A DNA stretch of 64,000 nt, from assembly GCF_902833085.1 (NCBI RefSeq), contig NZ_CADFEB010000007.1:372001-436000 (forward strand), written 5' to 3'. Below the pieces are notes generated by a model. It had not been told where the DNA came from. It saw nothing but the letters and a program-made list of their open reading frames with translations, and searched no databases. Both the position numbers and the translations under genes were made by a program. Below, piece by piece: positions 8,361-19,883 of the stretch; the first letter of the stretch is position 1, and each line of letters opens with the position of its first letter. Source of the stretch: Burkholderia ubonensis (GTDB lineage Bacteria; Pseudomonadota; Gammaproteobacteria; Burkholderiales; Burkholderiaceae).

Positions 8361-10526
8361 TCAGAACGACACGGTCGTCGTCAGCGTGACGAGACGCGGC
8401 TCGCCGACCGCGATGATCAGGTTGCTGTTGCTCGACGGGTAGTAGGTCTTGTCGAGCAGGTTCTTCACGTTGAGCTGGATGCGCGTCGGGAACTTGCCGA
8501 TCGTCGTCTCGTAGGCCGCGAACGCGTCGACGGTCACGTAGCCGGGCAGCGTGAAGCGGTTTGCCGTATCCCCGGGCCGCGCGCCGACGAAGCGTGCGCC
8601 GCCGCCGAAGCGCCAGCGGCCCGGCAGGTTCGCGATGGCCGTGTCGTACACCGCGAACAGGCTGCCGGTGTGATGCGCGACGTTGATCAGCGGCTGGTTG
8701 GCGTCGCGGTCGTTCGCGTTCGTATACGCATAGCTGCCGATCACGCTCCAGTGGCGCGTGAGCTGCCCCGCGACGTCGAGTTCGATCCCGCGCGAGCGTG
8801 CGGTGCCGATCGTAGACGTCACGTTGTCGACGGTTACCGCGACGTTGCGCTTGTCGATCTGGTAGACCGCGAGCGTGCCGGTGATCGCGGGCTTCAGGCT
8901 GAACTTGAGCCCGGCTTCGACCACGCGGCCGAATTCCGGCGCGAGCGGCGCGGCGGCGTTCGACGATACGTTCGGCTTGAACGAGCGGCTCACGTTCGCG
9001 TACGCGGTCAGCGCCGGCGTGAGCGCATAGGCGAGCCCGAACTGCGGCAGCCACACGTTTCCGTGCGAGCGGTCCGCGAACACGAACGGCCGCCCCATCC
9101 CGGATTCCTGCTGCCAGTCCTCCCAGCGCAGCCCGGCCACCGCGGTGAGCCGGTCGGTCAGGTTCACCGAGTCCTGCAGCACGATCGAATACGCATGCAC
9201 CTTCGACAGGTTGTCGCTTTGCGTCTTGCTCGGCGTGCCGCCGGGCGCGAGCAGGCCGTAGACGGGATCGAACAGGTTGAAGCCCGGCGTCGCCTTGCCG
9301 CGGATCGTGTCGCCGCGGAAGCTGCGCTGCCGCTCGTATTCGCCGCCGACGTAGAGCGCGTGCTTCATTCCCGCGAGCGTCACGTTGCCGAGCAGGCCGA
9401 GCGTCGCGATCTGGTCCGAATCGTTGCGCCCGAGGTTCGCGTCGGACGAGCGCATCATCGCGCCCGTCGCGCCGTTCAGGCCGGTGGCGCGCGTGATGAA
9501 TTGCGCGTAGCGGTCGCGGCCCCAGCCGTAGGTCGCGCGCAGCCGCCACGCGTCGGACAGGCGATGCTCGATGCGTGCGCGGAACGTCTCCTGGATGCCG
9601 CTGCTCTGCGACCACGCTTCCTCGTAGCGGCGATCGCGCAGCGCATCGTCGAGGCGGCCGTTGACGAGCGCCGTGCCGCGATCGAACGGCGTCGTGTAGT
9701 CGACGTACTGGTAGCTGACGTCGATCGACGTATTCGCGTCGCGCCACGACAGCGCGGGCGCGATCAGCGCGTCGCGGGTGCGGCCGAAGGTGCGCCAGTA
9801 GCGGCTCGTGTCGTATTCGCCGGTGAGGCGGAACGCGAGCGTGCCGCCCGCGACCTGGCCAGGCTTGCCGAGCGGGCCGGTGAGATCGAACGTCGCGCCC
9901 GCGCCGCCGTGGCTCGTGCGCGTCGCGGAGATCGAGCCGCCGAACGTGTCTTCCGGCTTGCGCGTGACGAGGTTGATCACGCCGCCCGGGTCCTGCATGC
10001 CGTAGAGCAGCGACGCGGGGCCCTTCAGCACTTCGACGCGGTCGATCGTCGCGAGATAGCTGTGCAGCACCGGCGTGCGCATGCCGTCGACGAGCACGGA
10101 GCCGTCGTTGTTCGAGCCGAAGCCGCGCTTGATGAACGCGTCGCGCGTGCCGCCGAGCGTGTTGGTCTGCGTGACGCCGCTGATGTTGCCGAGCACGTCG
10201 TCGAGCGAGCGGGCCTGCTGGTCCTGCATCACGCTGCCGCTGACGACGGCGACGGATTGCGGGATCTTCTCGAGCGGCGTGTCCTGCGCGCCCGCGACCG
10301 ACGTGGTGCGCGGCTGGTAGCCGATGGTCGGGTCGGCGACGGCCGACGCGTTGACGCTGATCGTCGGCAGAGCGGGGGCGGCCGGGGAAGTCGAAGTGGC
10401 CGGCGCGGCGGATTCGCCGGCGGCGGCATGCGCGCCGCTCGCGACGCACAACGTGATCAGGGCGGGCAGGCTCGTGCGCAACGGACGGAAGGCGCCGGTG
10501 CGCCGGGACGGTCGGCGGACATGCAT
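8361..10526 (-). CDS. TonB-dependent siderophore receptor
   Basis: A 721-residue outer-membrane receptor. After the signal peptide comes a plug domain with PLEKIPQSVAVVSGSVMQDQ, FIKRGFGSNNDGSVLVDGM, RVEVLKGPASLLYGMQDPGG and INLVTRKP, the standard TonB-receptor plug motifs. The C-terminal barrel includes LTAVAGLRWEDW and NVKNLLDKTYYPSSN and ends in Phe. The family imports ferric siderophores with TonB-ExbBD energy. A Fur box lies about 80 bases before the start, so it should be iron-repressed. No siderophore biosynthesis gene is close, so it may use a xenosiderophore. The specific siderophore cannot be told. Confidence 0.93.
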   Translation of the reverse strand: MHVRRPSRRTGAFRPLRTSLPALITLCVASGAHAAAGESAAPATSTSPAAPALPTISVNASAVADPTIGYQPRTTSVAGAQDTPLEKIPQSVAVVSGSVMQDQQARSLDDVLGNISGVTQTNTLGGTRDAFIKRGFGSNNDGSVLVDGMRTPVLHSYLATIDRVEVLKGPASLLYGMQDPGGVINLVTRKPEDTFGGSISATRTSHGGAGATFDLTGPLGKPGQVAGGTLAFRLTGEYDTSRYWRTFGRTRDALIAPALSWRDANTSIDVSYQYVDYTTPFDRGTALVNGRLDDALRDRRYEEAWSQSSGIQETFRARIEHRLSDAWRLRATYGWGRDRYAQFITRATGLNGATGAMMRSSDANLGRNDSDQIATLGLLGNVTLAGMKHALYVGGEYERQRSFRGDTIRGKATPGFNLFDPVYGLLAPGGTPSKTQSDNLSKVHAYSIVLQDSVNLTDRLTAVAGLRWEDWQQESGMGRPFVFADRSHGNVWLPQFGLAYALTPALTAYANVSRSFKPNVSSNAAAPLAPEFGRVVEAGLKFSLKPAITGTLAVYQIDKRNVAVTVDNVTSTIGTARSRGIELDVAGQLTRHWSVIGSYAYTNANDRDANQPLINVAHHTGSLFAVYDTAIANLPGRWRFGGGARFVGARPGDTANRFTLPGYVTVDAFAAYETTIGKFPTRIQLNVKNLLDKTYYPSSNSNLIIAVGEPRLVTLTTTVSF

Positions 10527-10604
10527 GGATCGGTGACGAGTGGAGTACTAAGGATCGGATACAGGAGTGCCGGTGCTTGGGGCGACCGGAGGCGGCATCA
10601 TATT

Positions 10605-10623
10605 GCTAATGAGAATCATTTGC
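10605..10623. promoter_or_regulatory. Fur box of the TonB receptor gene
   Basis: GCTAATGAGAATCATTTGC matches 15 of 19 positions of the classical Fur box (GATAATGATAATCATTATC) and is nearly symmetric. It lies 79 bases before the receptor ATG in otherwise GC-rich DNA. Iron-dependent repression of the receptor by Fur is the natural reading. Confidence 0.85.
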
Positions 10624-10709
10624 AATAAAAGATTACACGATCGAAGCTAGTGTGTCGGTTAGTGCGACCCGTTCGCGGCACGATGGGATGCGCCGGCGAC
10701 GGGGCGCGC

Positions 10710-11459
10710 TCACGCGCGCTTGCCGTTCCCCTCCAGCCTCCGCACCGCCTCCGTTACCTCGTTCCTGAACCGCACGAGCGCCGCCTGATCGGGCGCCGGC
10801 GGTTGTACGGCCGCCCACAGCATGTCGATCAACTGCGCGGCCGTCGTTTCCGTATCGAGCTTCCGGTGCCCGAGAATCGCGTCCCACAGCACGTGCTCCA
10901 TCGGCCCGAACACCATCGAGCGCAGCAGGCTCAGCGGCATGTCGGTGCGCACCTGGCCGGCCGCCTGCCCGCGCGCGAGCACGTCCATCAGCGGCGCCGT
11001 GTAGCGCCGCTGCAGCGCGGTGAGCTCGTCGCTCAGCGCATGCTGCTTCGCGCGCCCTTCCGACAGCACGAGCGCGCACAGCCCGGTGCCGTTCACCAGC
11101 ATCAGCCGCAGGTGGGTGCGCACGATGAACGCGAACTGCTGCTGCACCGGCGCATCCTGCGGCATCCCCAGCTCGAACGCCGCGATGATTTCGTCATACC
11201 AGTCGGCGATCACCCGTGCGCACAGCTCGCGCTTGCCGCGGAAATAGCTGAACACGGTCGCCTCGGACACGCCCACCCGCTGCGCGATCTCGGCGGCGGT
11301 CGCGTGCTCGTAGCCCTTCTCGGCGAACACGTCACGTCCGGCGCGCAGGATGTCCTGCACGCGCTGCTGCGATTTACGGCCGGCGGGCGCGCGGGGCGCG
11401 TCGGCGCGTTCAGCCTTGACGGTGTCGGTCATGATGTCGGTCGGATGCACGGCTGTCAT
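10710..11459 (-). CDS. TetR-family regulator next to the liu operon (LiuQ candidate)
   Basis: A 249-residue TetR repressor. The helix-turn-helix is at about residues 30-75: RVQDILRAGRDVFAEKGYEH, then TAAEIAQRVGVSEATVFSYF. A large all-helical ligand domain follows. It is divergent from liuA with 170 bases between. In betaproteobacteria a TetR regulator called LiuQ has been described for leucine/isovalerate degradation, and this is the obvious candidate; the ligand would be an acyl-CoA or related intermediate. The start is uncertain: ATG at 11459 is used, ATG at 11432 is possible, and neither has a strong ribosome binding site. Confidence 0.8.
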   Translation of the reverse strand: MTAVHPTDIMTDTVKAERADAPRAPAGRKSQQRVQDILRAGRDVFAEKGYEHATAAEIAQRVGVSEATVFSYFRGKRELCARVIADWYDEIIAAFELGMPQDAPVQQQFAFIVRTHLRLMLVNGTGLCALVLSEGRAKQHALSDELTALQRRYTAPLMDVLARGQAAGQVRTDMPLSLLRSMVFGPMEHVLWDAILGHRKLDTETTAAQLIDMLWAAVQPPAPDQAALVRFRNEVTEAVRRLEGNGKRA

Positions 11460-11473
11460 CCGGCCATGATATC

Positions 11474-11587
11474 TGAGTATCACTCAAAAAACTATTGACG
11501 ACGTCCCGTCCGAAGCGCGAAACTACGCAAAATTTCCGCAGTATTGGCTAACGAATCGGCGCAACAACCGGTTTTGAGCAAAACTCA
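11474..11587. promoter_or_regulatory. liuA/TetR intergenic operator candidates
   Basis: Two related inverted repeats lie in the divergent region. The first is TGAGTATCACTCA at 11474-11486 (arms TGAGT/ACTCA). The second is TGAGCAAAACTCA at 11575-11587 (arms TGAG/CTCA), within a wider GTTTTGAGCAAAAC palindrome. One is near the regulator start and the other near liuA, as expected for a repressor controlling both directions. A possible -35 (TTGACG) for liuA starts near 11495. Assignment to the TetR regulator is inference. Confidence 0.5.
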
Positions 11588-11629
11588 GAAATCGGTGCGC
11601 GCAACGCACTTTCTGGAGACGGAGGAGAC

Positions 11630-12811
11630 ATGATCAACTTGCCCGGCGTGCAATTCATGCTCGGTGAAGACATCGAGATGCTGCGCGACGCCGTCGCGAA
11701 CTTCGCGGCGAAGGAAATCGCGCCGCGCGCGGCGGAAGTCGATCGCACCGACCAGTTCCCGATGGATCTGTGGAAGAAGTTCGGCGACCTGGGCGTGCTC
11801 GGGATGACCGTCTCGGAAGAATACGGCGGCGCGAACATGGGCTACACCGCGCACATGGTCGCGATGGAGGAGATCTCGCGCGCGTCCGCGTCGATCGGCC
11901 TGTCGTACGGCGCGCACTCGAACCTGTGCGTGAACCAGATCCACCGCAACGGCACCGAAGCGCAGAAACAGAAATACCTGCCGAAGCTCGTCTCGGGCGA
12001 GCACATCGGCGCGCTCGCGATGAGCGAGCCGAACGCCGGCTCCGACGTCGTCAGCATGAAGCTGCGTGCGGACAAGCGTGGCGACCGCTACGTGCTGAAC
12101 GGCACGAAGATGTGGATCACCAACGGCCCCGACTGCGACACGCTCGTCGTCTACGCGAAGACCGACATCGAAGCCGGCCCGCGCGGCATCACCGCGTTCA
12201 TCGTCGAGAAGGGGATGAAGGGCTTCTCGGTCGCGCAGAAGCTCGACAAGCTCGGGATGCGCGGCTCGCACACGGGCGAGCTCGTGTTCGAGGACGTCGA
12301 GGTGCCGGAAGAGAACATCCTCGGCCAGCTCAACGGCGGCGTGAAGGTGCTGATGAGCGGCCTCGACTACGAGCGCGCGGTGCTGTCGGGGGGCCCGACC
12401 GGCATCATGGCCGCGTGTCTCGACGCGGTCGTGCCGTACATCCACGACCGCAAGCAGTTCGGCCAGGCGATCGGCGAGTTCCAGCTCATTCAAGGCAAGG
12501 TCGCCGACATGTACACGACGTTCCAGGCATGCCGCGCGTACCTGTACGCGGTCGGCCGCCATCTCGACACGGCCGGCAGCGACCACATTCGCCAGGTGCG
12601 CAAGGACTGCGCGGGCGTGATCCTCTACACGGCCGAGAAGGCGACGTGGATGGCGGGCGAGGCGATCCAGATCCTCGGCGGCAACGGCTACATCAACGAA
12701 TACCCGGTCGGCCGCCTGTGGCGCGACGCGAAGCTCTACGAAATCGGCGCCGGCACGAGCGAGATCCGCCGGATGCTGATCGGCCGCGAGCTGTTCGCGG
12801 AAACGCTGTAA
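11630..12811 (+). CDS. liuA: Isovaleryl-CoA dehydrogenase
   Basis: A 393-residue FAD acyl-CoA dehydrogenase that oxidises isovaleryl-CoA to 3-methylcrotonyl-CoA in leucine degradation, with electrons going to ETF. Visible features are the family motifs [50 protein letters not shown] and the C-terminal [16 protein letters not shown]. The catalytic Glu of this subfamily should lie in the [12 protein letters not shown] segment. It begins the operon with liuB, liuC and liuD, whose order and products fix the substrate as isovaleryl-CoA rather than another acyl-CoA. GGAGACGGAGGAG precedes the ATG. Confidence 0.95.
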   Translation: MINLPGVQFMLGEDIEMLRDAVANFAAKEIAPRAAEVDRTDQFPMDLWKKFGDLGVLGMTVSEEYGGANMGYTAHMVAMEEISRASASIGLSYGAHSNLCVNQIHRNGTEAQKQKYLPKLVSGEHIGALAMSEPNAGSDVVSMKLRADKRGDRYVLNGTKMWITNGPDCDTLVVYAKTDIEAGPRGITAFIVEKGMKGFSVAQKLDKLGMRGSHTGELVFEDVEVPEENILGQLNGGVKVLMSGLDYERAVLSGGPTGIMAACLDAVVPYIHDRKQFGQAIGEFQLIQGKVADMYTTFQACRAYLYAVGRHLDTAGSDHIRQVRKDCAGVILYTAEKATWMAGEAIQILGGNGYINEYPVGRLWRDAKLYEIGAGTSEIRRMLIGRELFAETL

Positions 12812-12852
12812 CGCCCACGTCACGCCCACGCCACGCGAACGGAGCCCCGTCG

Positions 12853-14460
12853 ATGCCGATCATCGAATCCAAGCTGAACCCGCGCTCGGAAGAATTCCGC
12901 GCGAACACCGCGGCGCTCGAGGCGGTCGTCGCCGACCTGCGCGCGAAGATCGAACAGCTCGCGCAGGGCGGTGGCCCGGCCGCGCGCGACAAGCACCTGT
13001 CGCGCGGCAAGCTGCTGCCGCGCGACCGCATCGCGCAGCTGCTCGATCCGGGCACGCCGTTCCTCGAGTTGTCGCAGCTCGCGGCGAACGGCATGTACAA
13101 CGACGACGCGCCGGGCGCGGGGATCATCACCGGGATCGGCCGGATCGCGGGCCGCGAGTGCGTGATCGTCTGCAACGACGCGACGGTCAAGGGCGGCACC
13201 TATTACCCGGTCACGGTGAAGAAGCACGTGCGCGCGCAGGAGATCGCCGCGGAAAACCGCCTGCCGTGCGTGTACCTCGTCGATTCGGGCGGCGCGAACC
13301 TGCCGAACCAGGACGACGTGTTTCCCGACCGCGACCACTTCGGCCGCATCTTCTACAACCAGGCGACGATGTCGGCGGCGGGCATCGCGCAGATCGCGGT
13401 CGTGATGGGCTCGTGCACCGCGGGCGGCGCCTACGTGCCGGCGATGAGCGACGAGTCGATCATCGTGAAGAACCAGGGGACGATTTTCCTCGGCGGCCCG
13501 CCGCTCGTGAAGGCGGCGACCGGCGAGGAAGTGAGCGCCGAGGATCTCGGCGGCGGCGACGTGCACACGCGCCTGTCGGGCGTGGCCGACCATCTCGCGC
13601 AGAACGACGCGCATGCGCTGTCGATCGCGCGCAACATCGTCGACCACCTCGCGCCGAAGCTCGCGTCGCCGGTGACGCTGCGCGCGCCGAGGCCGCCGCG
13701 CTACGACGCGCAGAGCCTGTACGGCGTGATCCCCGTCGACACGCGCAAGCCGTTCGACGTGCGCGAGGTGATCGCGCGCATCGTCGACGATTCCGAATTC
13801 GACGAGTTCAAGGCGCGCTACGGCACGACGCTCGTCACGGGCTTCGCACACATCTGGGGCCATCCGGTCGGGATCGTCGCGAACAACGGCATCCTGTTTT
13901 CCGAATCGGCGGTGAAGGGCGCGCACTTCATCGAGCTGTGCTGCCAGCGCAAGATTCCGCTCGTGTTCCTGCAGAACATCACGGGCTTCATGGTCGGCCG
14001 CAAATACGAGAACGAGGGCATCGCACGGCATGGCGCGAAGATGGTGACGGCCGTGTCGAACGCGAAGGTGCCGAAGTTCACGGTGATCATCGGCGGCTCG
14101 TTCGGCGCGGGCAACTACGGGATGTGCGGGCGTGCATTCGGCCCGCGTTTCCTGTGGATGTGGCCGAACGCGCGGATCTCGGTGATGGGCGGCGAGCAGG
14201 CCGCGTCGGTGCTCGCGACGGTGCGCCGCGACGGCATCGAGGCGAAGGGCGGCGCGTGGTCGAGCGATGACGAAGAGGCGTTCAAGCAGCCGATTCGCGA
14301 CCAGTACGAGCGCCAGGGGCACCCGTACTACGCGAGCGCGCGGCTGTGGGACGACGGCGTGATCGATCCCGCGCAGACGCGCGACGTGCTCGGCCTCGGG
14401 CTCGCCGCGTCGATGAACGCGCCGATCGACGACACGCGCTTCGGCGTGTTCCGGATGTAA
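12853..14460 (+). CDS. liuB: Methylcrotonyl-CoA carboxylase beta subunit (carboxyltransferase)
   Basis: A 535-residue carboxyltransferase subunit. It moves the carboxyl group from carboxybiotin on LiuD to 3-methylcrotonyl-CoA, giving 3-methylglutaconyl-CoA. Typical segments are [94 protein letters not shown] and [16 protein letters not shown], matching the MCC beta family more closely than propionyl-CoA carboxylase. The start is 41 bases after liuA. Confidence 0.95.
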   Translation: MPIIESKLNPRSEEFRANTAALEAVVADLRAKIEQLAQGGGPAARDKHLSRGKLLPRDRIAQLLDPGTPFLELSQLAANGMYNDDAPGAGIITGIGRIAGRECVIVCNDATVKGGTYYPVTVKKHVRAQEIAAENRLPCVYLVDSGGANLPNQDDVFPDRDHFGRIFYNQATMSAAGIAQIAVVMGSCTAGGAYVPAMSDESIIVKNQGTIFLGGPPLVKAATGEEVSAEDLGGGDVHTRLSGVADHLAQNDAHALSIARNIVDHLAPKLASPVTLRAPRPPRYDAQSLYGVIPVDTRKPFDVREVIARIVDDSEFDEFKARYGTTLVTGFAHIWGHPVGIVANNGILFSESAVKGAHFIELCCQRKIPLVFLQNITGFMVGRKYENEGIARHGAKMVTAVSNAKVPKFTVIIGGSFGAGNYGMCGRAFGPRFLWMWPNARISVMGGEQAASVLATVRRDGIEAKGGAWSSDDEEAFKQPIRDQYERQGHPYYASARLWDDGVIDPAQTRDVLGLGLAASMNAPIDDTRFGVFRM

Positions 14461-14477
14461 CGAGCAAGGAGCCGACG

Positions 14478-15263
14478 ATGCGATACGAAACCATCAAGGT
14501 CAACGAAGCAAACCGCGTCGCGACCGTCACGCTCGCGCGCTCCGACGTGCGCAACGCGTTCAACGAGACGATGATCGCCGAGCTGACGACCGCGTTCGAA
14601 TGGCTCGACGCGCACGCCGGCGTGCGCGCGGTGGTGCTCGCGGCGGAAGGCCCCGCGTTCTGCGCGGGCGCGGACCTGAACTGGATGAAGAAGATGGCCG
14701 GCTACTCGGACGACGAGAACCGCGCCGACGCGCGCAAGCTCGCGCGGATGCTCGAGGCGATCCACCGCTGCGGCAAGCCGGTGATCGCGCGCGTGCATGG
14801 CGATGCGTATGCGGGCGGCGTCGGCCTCGTTGCCGCCGCCGACATCGCGATCGCGGCGGACGGCGTGAAGTTCTGCCTGTCCGAAGCGCGGCTCGGGCTG
14901 ATCCCGGCGACGATCGCGCCGTATGTGGTGCGCGCGATGGGCGAGCGCGCGGCGCGGCGCTATTTCACGACGGCGGAAGTGTTCGACGGCGCGCGCGCGG
15001 CGGCGCTCGGCTTCGTGCACGAAACGGTGCCGGCCGATGCGCTCGACGAGACGGTCGAAAAGCTCGCGGCGACGCTGGTCGCGAACGGGCCCGATGCGGT
15101 GCGCGCGTGCAAGCGGCTCGTGGCCGACGTCGCGGGCCGTCCGCTCGACGCGGCGCTGATCGAGCAGACCGCCGAATGGATCGCGCGGACCCGCGCGGGC
15201 GCGGAAGCGCGCGAGGGCATCGCCGCGTTCCTGGAGAAGCGCACGCCGTCATGGCGGGCGTGA
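14478..15263 (+). CDS. liuC: Methylglutaconyl-CoA hydratase (enoyl-CoA hydratase family)
   Basis: A 261-residue crotonase-fold enzyme between the two carboxylase subunit genes. By context it hydrates 3-methylglutaconyl-CoA to HMG-CoA. The oxyanion-hole segments are AAEGPAFCAGADLNWMKKM (near residue 60) and HGDAYAGGVGLVAAADIAIA (near residue 110), and FCLSEARLGLIPATIAPYV carries a conserved family Glu. The start is 17 bases after liuB with AAGGAG upstream. The final lyase step to acetyl-CoA and acetoacetate is not encoded in this window. Confidence 0.92.
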   Translation: MRYETIKVNEANRVATVTLARSDVRNAFNETMIAELTTAFEWLDAHAGVRAVVLAAEGPAFCAGADLNWMKKMAGYSDDENRADARKLARMLEAIHRCGKPVIARVHGDAYAGGVGLVAAADIAIAADGVKFCLSEARLGLIPATIAPYVVRAMGERAARRYFTTAEVFDGARAAALGFVHETVPADALDETVEKLAATLVANGPDAVRACKRLVADVAGRPLDAALIEQTAEWIARTRAGAEAREGIAAFLEKRTPSWRA

Positions 15264-15312
15264 CCGCAGCGCGAAGCGTGAACCCCATCCCTTACCGGAC
15301 GACATCGAAGCC

Positions 15313-17310
<1,998 letters not shown>

Positions 17311-17469
17311 GCAGCACGTCGGGGCCGGTCGCCGGTCGGCGCGGGCCCTGACCATCCCTGACAGTCCGGCGGCCGGAAGTCCGCTAGACTGGCGGTTAGC
17401 GCGCAGCGCCCGAATGGGGCGCGGCCGCGCGCGACACTGCGACCCTCCAACTTCCCATCCTCGCCGACG

Positions 17470-18612
17470 ATGACGTCTCCTGTCCTGAACGGCCTGCGCA
17501 TCGGCATCACGATCGGCCTGCGCGCCCCCGACGAAAGCCTGTGGATCAACGGCATCAAGCAGAACGCGCTGTTTCTCGCGAAGCTGCTGATGGCGTCGCC
17601 GCACGGCTACCGCGTGACGCTCGTCAACACCACCGACGTGCCGCTGACCGATGCGCTGCCGTGGGATCGCGCGGTGTACGACACGCGCGCGTTCGCGGAC
17701 GCGAAGGACTCGCTCGACGTGCTGATCGAGCTCGGCGGGCAGATCGACGCCGCGCAGACCACGTACCTGAAGGCGCGTGGCGCGAAGCTCGTCAGCTATT
17801 GCTGCGGCGTCGAGTACATCAACGCGATGGAGTCGATGCTGTTCGGCCGCCGGCTGTGGGATTCGCTCTTCATCAACCGCGGCTTCGACGAGGTGTGGGC
17901 GATCCCGCAGATCGCGCCGTCGTCGCTGCCGTTCCTGCAGTCGCTGCGCCGCTGCCCGGGGCGCGTCGTGCCGTTCGTCTGGGATCCGATGTTCCTGGCC
18001 GAGCGCGCCGGCACGCTGCCCGGGCACGGCGAATACCGGCCGAGCGGCGCGAGCGCGAAGCGGCTCACGGTGATGGAGCCGAACCACAACGTCGTGAAGT
18101 TCTGCGTGTATCCGCTGCTGATCATCGACGAGGCGTATCGCCGCGAGCCGGACGCGATCGCGTTCACGCACGTGACGAACGCGGACCGTCTCGCGCGCGA
18201 GAGCCAGGAGTTCGTGATGCTGATGAACTACCTGGAGGTCGTGCGCGCCGGCAAGGCGAGTTTCGTCGGCCGCTTCGATACGCCGGTGTTCCTGTCCGAG
18301 CTGACCGACGTCGTCGTGTCGCACCAGTGGGAAAACCCGCTCAACTACTTCTACTTCGACGTGTGCTGGCAGGGCTATCCGCTCGTGCACAACGCGAGCC
18401 TCGCGCCCGATCTCGGCTACTACTACCCGGACAACGACGTGCAGCAGGGCGCTGACGCGCTGCTGCGCGCGCTGCACACGCACGACGACGACTGGGAAGG
18501 GTATGCGTTGCGCCAGCGCGAGATCCTGCGGCGCTATACGTCCGCGAACCCGGCGCTCGTCGCCGAGTACGACGCGCTGCTTGCACAATTGATTGGCGCG
18601 ACGGCGGCGTAG
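17470..18612 (+). CDS. DUF2827 family protein (putative glycosyltransferase-like), plus-strand copy
   Basis: A 380-residue paralogue of the three minus-strand genes at 20363-23843. Shared motifs are DESLWINGIKQNALFLAKLL near residue 20, LDVLIELGGQ near residue 80, a VVPFVWDPMF segment, VMEPNHNVVKF, and VVSHQWENPLNYFYFDVCWQ followed by GYPLVHNASLAPDLGYYYPD. The layout, with an acidic EPN motif and late HN/D clusters, suggests a GT-B-type glycosyltransferase. DUF2827 has no proven reaction that I know. It lies 159 bases after liuD and probably has its own promoter. Its role may be linked to the adhesin locus downstream. Confidence 0.8.
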   Translation: MTSPVLNGLRIGITIGLRAPDESLWINGIKQNALFLAKLLMASPHGYRVTLVNTTDVPLTDALPWDRAVYDTRAFADAKDSLDVLIELGGQIDAAQTTYLKARGAKLVSYCCGVEYINAMESMLFGRRLWDSLFINRGFDEVWAIPQIAPSSLPFLQSLRRCPGRVVPFVWDPMFLAERAGTLPGHGEYRPSGASAKRLTVMEPNHNVVKFCVYPLLIIDEAYRREPDAIAFTHVTNADRLARESQEFVMLMNYLEVVRAGKASFVGRFDTPVFLSELTDVVVSHQWENPLNYFYFDVCWQGYPLVHNASLAPDLGYYYPDNDVQQGADALLRALHTHDDDWEGYALRQREILRRYTSANPALVAEYDALLAQLIGATAA

Positions 18613-18636
18613 CAGCGTCGCGGGAGCAAAAAAAAA

Positions 18637-18660
18637 CCGCCGAAGTGGGGACTTCGGCGG
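18637..18660 (-). terminator. Hairpin with T-run in the minus-strand direction
   Basis: A perfect nine-pair stem (CCGCCGAAG / CTTCGGCGG) with a six-base loop. On the plus strand it is preceded by nine A residues and is not followed by T residues. The intrinsic-terminator form therefore exists only for minus-strand transcription, although the nearest gene (ending at 18612) is on the plus strand. The stem alone may still protect the 3' end of the plus-strand DUF2827 mRNA. Confidence 0.6.
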
Positions 18661-19082
18661 CTTGCAAGGCACAAAGATGACGGATCCGGGGTGGTCCGTC
18701 GGAATTGATTTTAATGTTAACTATCTTGTAAGACTGTTAAAGACAGTCAGTTTTAATTGCCGGTGTGTGATGAATTGATAATCCGGAAAATCAACCTTCA
18801 TTGAAAATCATAATGAACGAATGGTTGATTCTCCGGGCCTGGTCGAGCCGCACGGCGTGCGTGATTTCAATTCATATGTTCATATGAATAAAGCGCGATC
18901 CGGAGAGCCGAATAATAAGATATCTCGGCTTTCATTTATGTAATTTCAATATCGTTAACAGTATTCGAATTTGCTTGTATCTAGAATGGCTTCCGGGTGC
19001 GGGAGGGTTCTTTTTCATTCTCCCGCGTTTATTGTGACGAATGGGCCGGTTCGCGCGGCTCGACGTTTTCCGGAGCGCCGGA
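18661..19082. other. AT-rich regulatory region before the EAL gene
   Basis: About 420 bases of much lower GC than its surroundings, with no credible gene. It holds a long imperfect inverted repeat: CCGGAAAATCAACC from 18783, whose mate GGTTGATTCTCCGG ends near 18837, with CATT/AATG pairs inside. A perfect palindrome lies at 18870-18889. This is probably the promoter region of the EAL gene. Confidence 0.5.
18870..18889. promoter_or_regulatory. Perfect 20-bp palindrome upstream of the EAL gene
   Basis: ATTCATATGTTCATATGAAT has nine-base arms around a TT centre with no mismatch. It is about 190 bases before the EAL gene start. Its size fits a dimeric helix-turn-helix regulator. The regulator is unknown. 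Confidence 0.5.
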
Positions 19083-19883
19083 ATGAATGTGGTCGACGCT
19101 CGCCTCGAGGCGCAGATGCAAGAGAATCATGACGACGCCGGCCAGCTGTTCGAGCCGACCGCCGCTCATCCCGACCCCGTCGCGGTATGCCGCTTCATCG
19201 AGCGCCGGCTCGCGTTTGCGCGCGAGCCCGTCTGCAGGACCGACCTGTCGGGCGGCGTGCTCTACCGCGAATGCCTCGCGCGCCTCGCACGCGGGCAGCG
19301 CGACGTGTTGCGGCCCGTTGCGTTCCTGCCGGGTCTCGTATCGATGGGGCTGATGCGCTGGTTCGACCAGCTCGTGGTCAGCCGGACGATCGACAGCCTG
19401 CGCGCCGATGCGCAAGCCGTCTACGGCTGCAACGTATCGGCATCGAGCGCGACGGAAGACGCGCAGTGGCAGACGATCTTCGAGCGGCTCCGCGTCGAGC
19501 CGGCGGTCGCGCAGCGGCTGGTGCTCGAGATCACGGAAACCGCGCCGCTGGACCCGCTATCCGGTCGTGCGTTCGTCCATCAGGTGCGGCAGACCGGCTG
19601 CCGGATTGCGATCGACGATTTCGGCGCGGGCCACAGCGCGCACAACCATTTCGTGGTCGGCCGTCCGGACATCGTGAAGCTGGACCGGTCGATGCTGGCG
19701 ATGATCCGGGACAACGCGGTCGGCCGGTATCAGGTGCGCCGGCTGGTGGCGCTGACGCACGAGAACGCGGGGCACGTCGTCGTCGAAGGCGTGGAGACCG
19801 AGCTCGATCGGCAGATGTCGATCGACGCCGGCGTCCGGTGGGCGCAGGGCGATCACTTTTCCCGGCGTTCGGATGGCGCGTGA
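19083..19883 (+). CDS. EAL-domain protein (putative c-di-GMP phosphodiesterase), divergent motif
   Basis: A 266-residue stand-alone EAL domain that would hydrolyse c-di-GMP. The signature Glu is in YRECLARL (E63), so the motif reads ECL instead of EAL. The other metal and catalytic positions look intact: Asn of NVSASS, Glu of LEITET, the two Asp of IDDFGAGHS, Lys of DIVKLDRSM, Glu of VVEGVET, Gln of WAQGD. Activity is therefore plausible. There is no GGDEF, sensor or membrane segment. The ATG at 19083 is preferred because GGAG lies seven bases upstream; an in-frame ATG at 19041 has no such site. The stop overlaps the next gene (TGATG). Confidence 0.8.
   Translation: MNVVDARLEAQMQENHDDAGQLFEPTAAHPDPVAVCRFIERRLAFAREPVCRTDLSGGVLYRECLARLARGQRDVLRPVAFLPGLVSMGLMRWFDQLVVSRTIDSLRADAQAVYGCNVSASSATEDAQWQTIFERLRVEPAVAQRLVLEITETAPLDPLSGRAFVHQVRQTGCRIAIDDFGAGHSAHNHFVVGRPDIVKLDRSMLAMIRDNAVGRYQVRRLVALTHENAGHVVVEGVETELDRQMSIDAGVRWAQGDHFSRRSDGA

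Noticed and set aside
6295-10449. A 1384-codon minus-strand frame
   Set aside because: It merges the true binding-protein frame with out-of-frame antisense-like sequence of the Tat-signal and TonB genes. The real gene starts at 7377.
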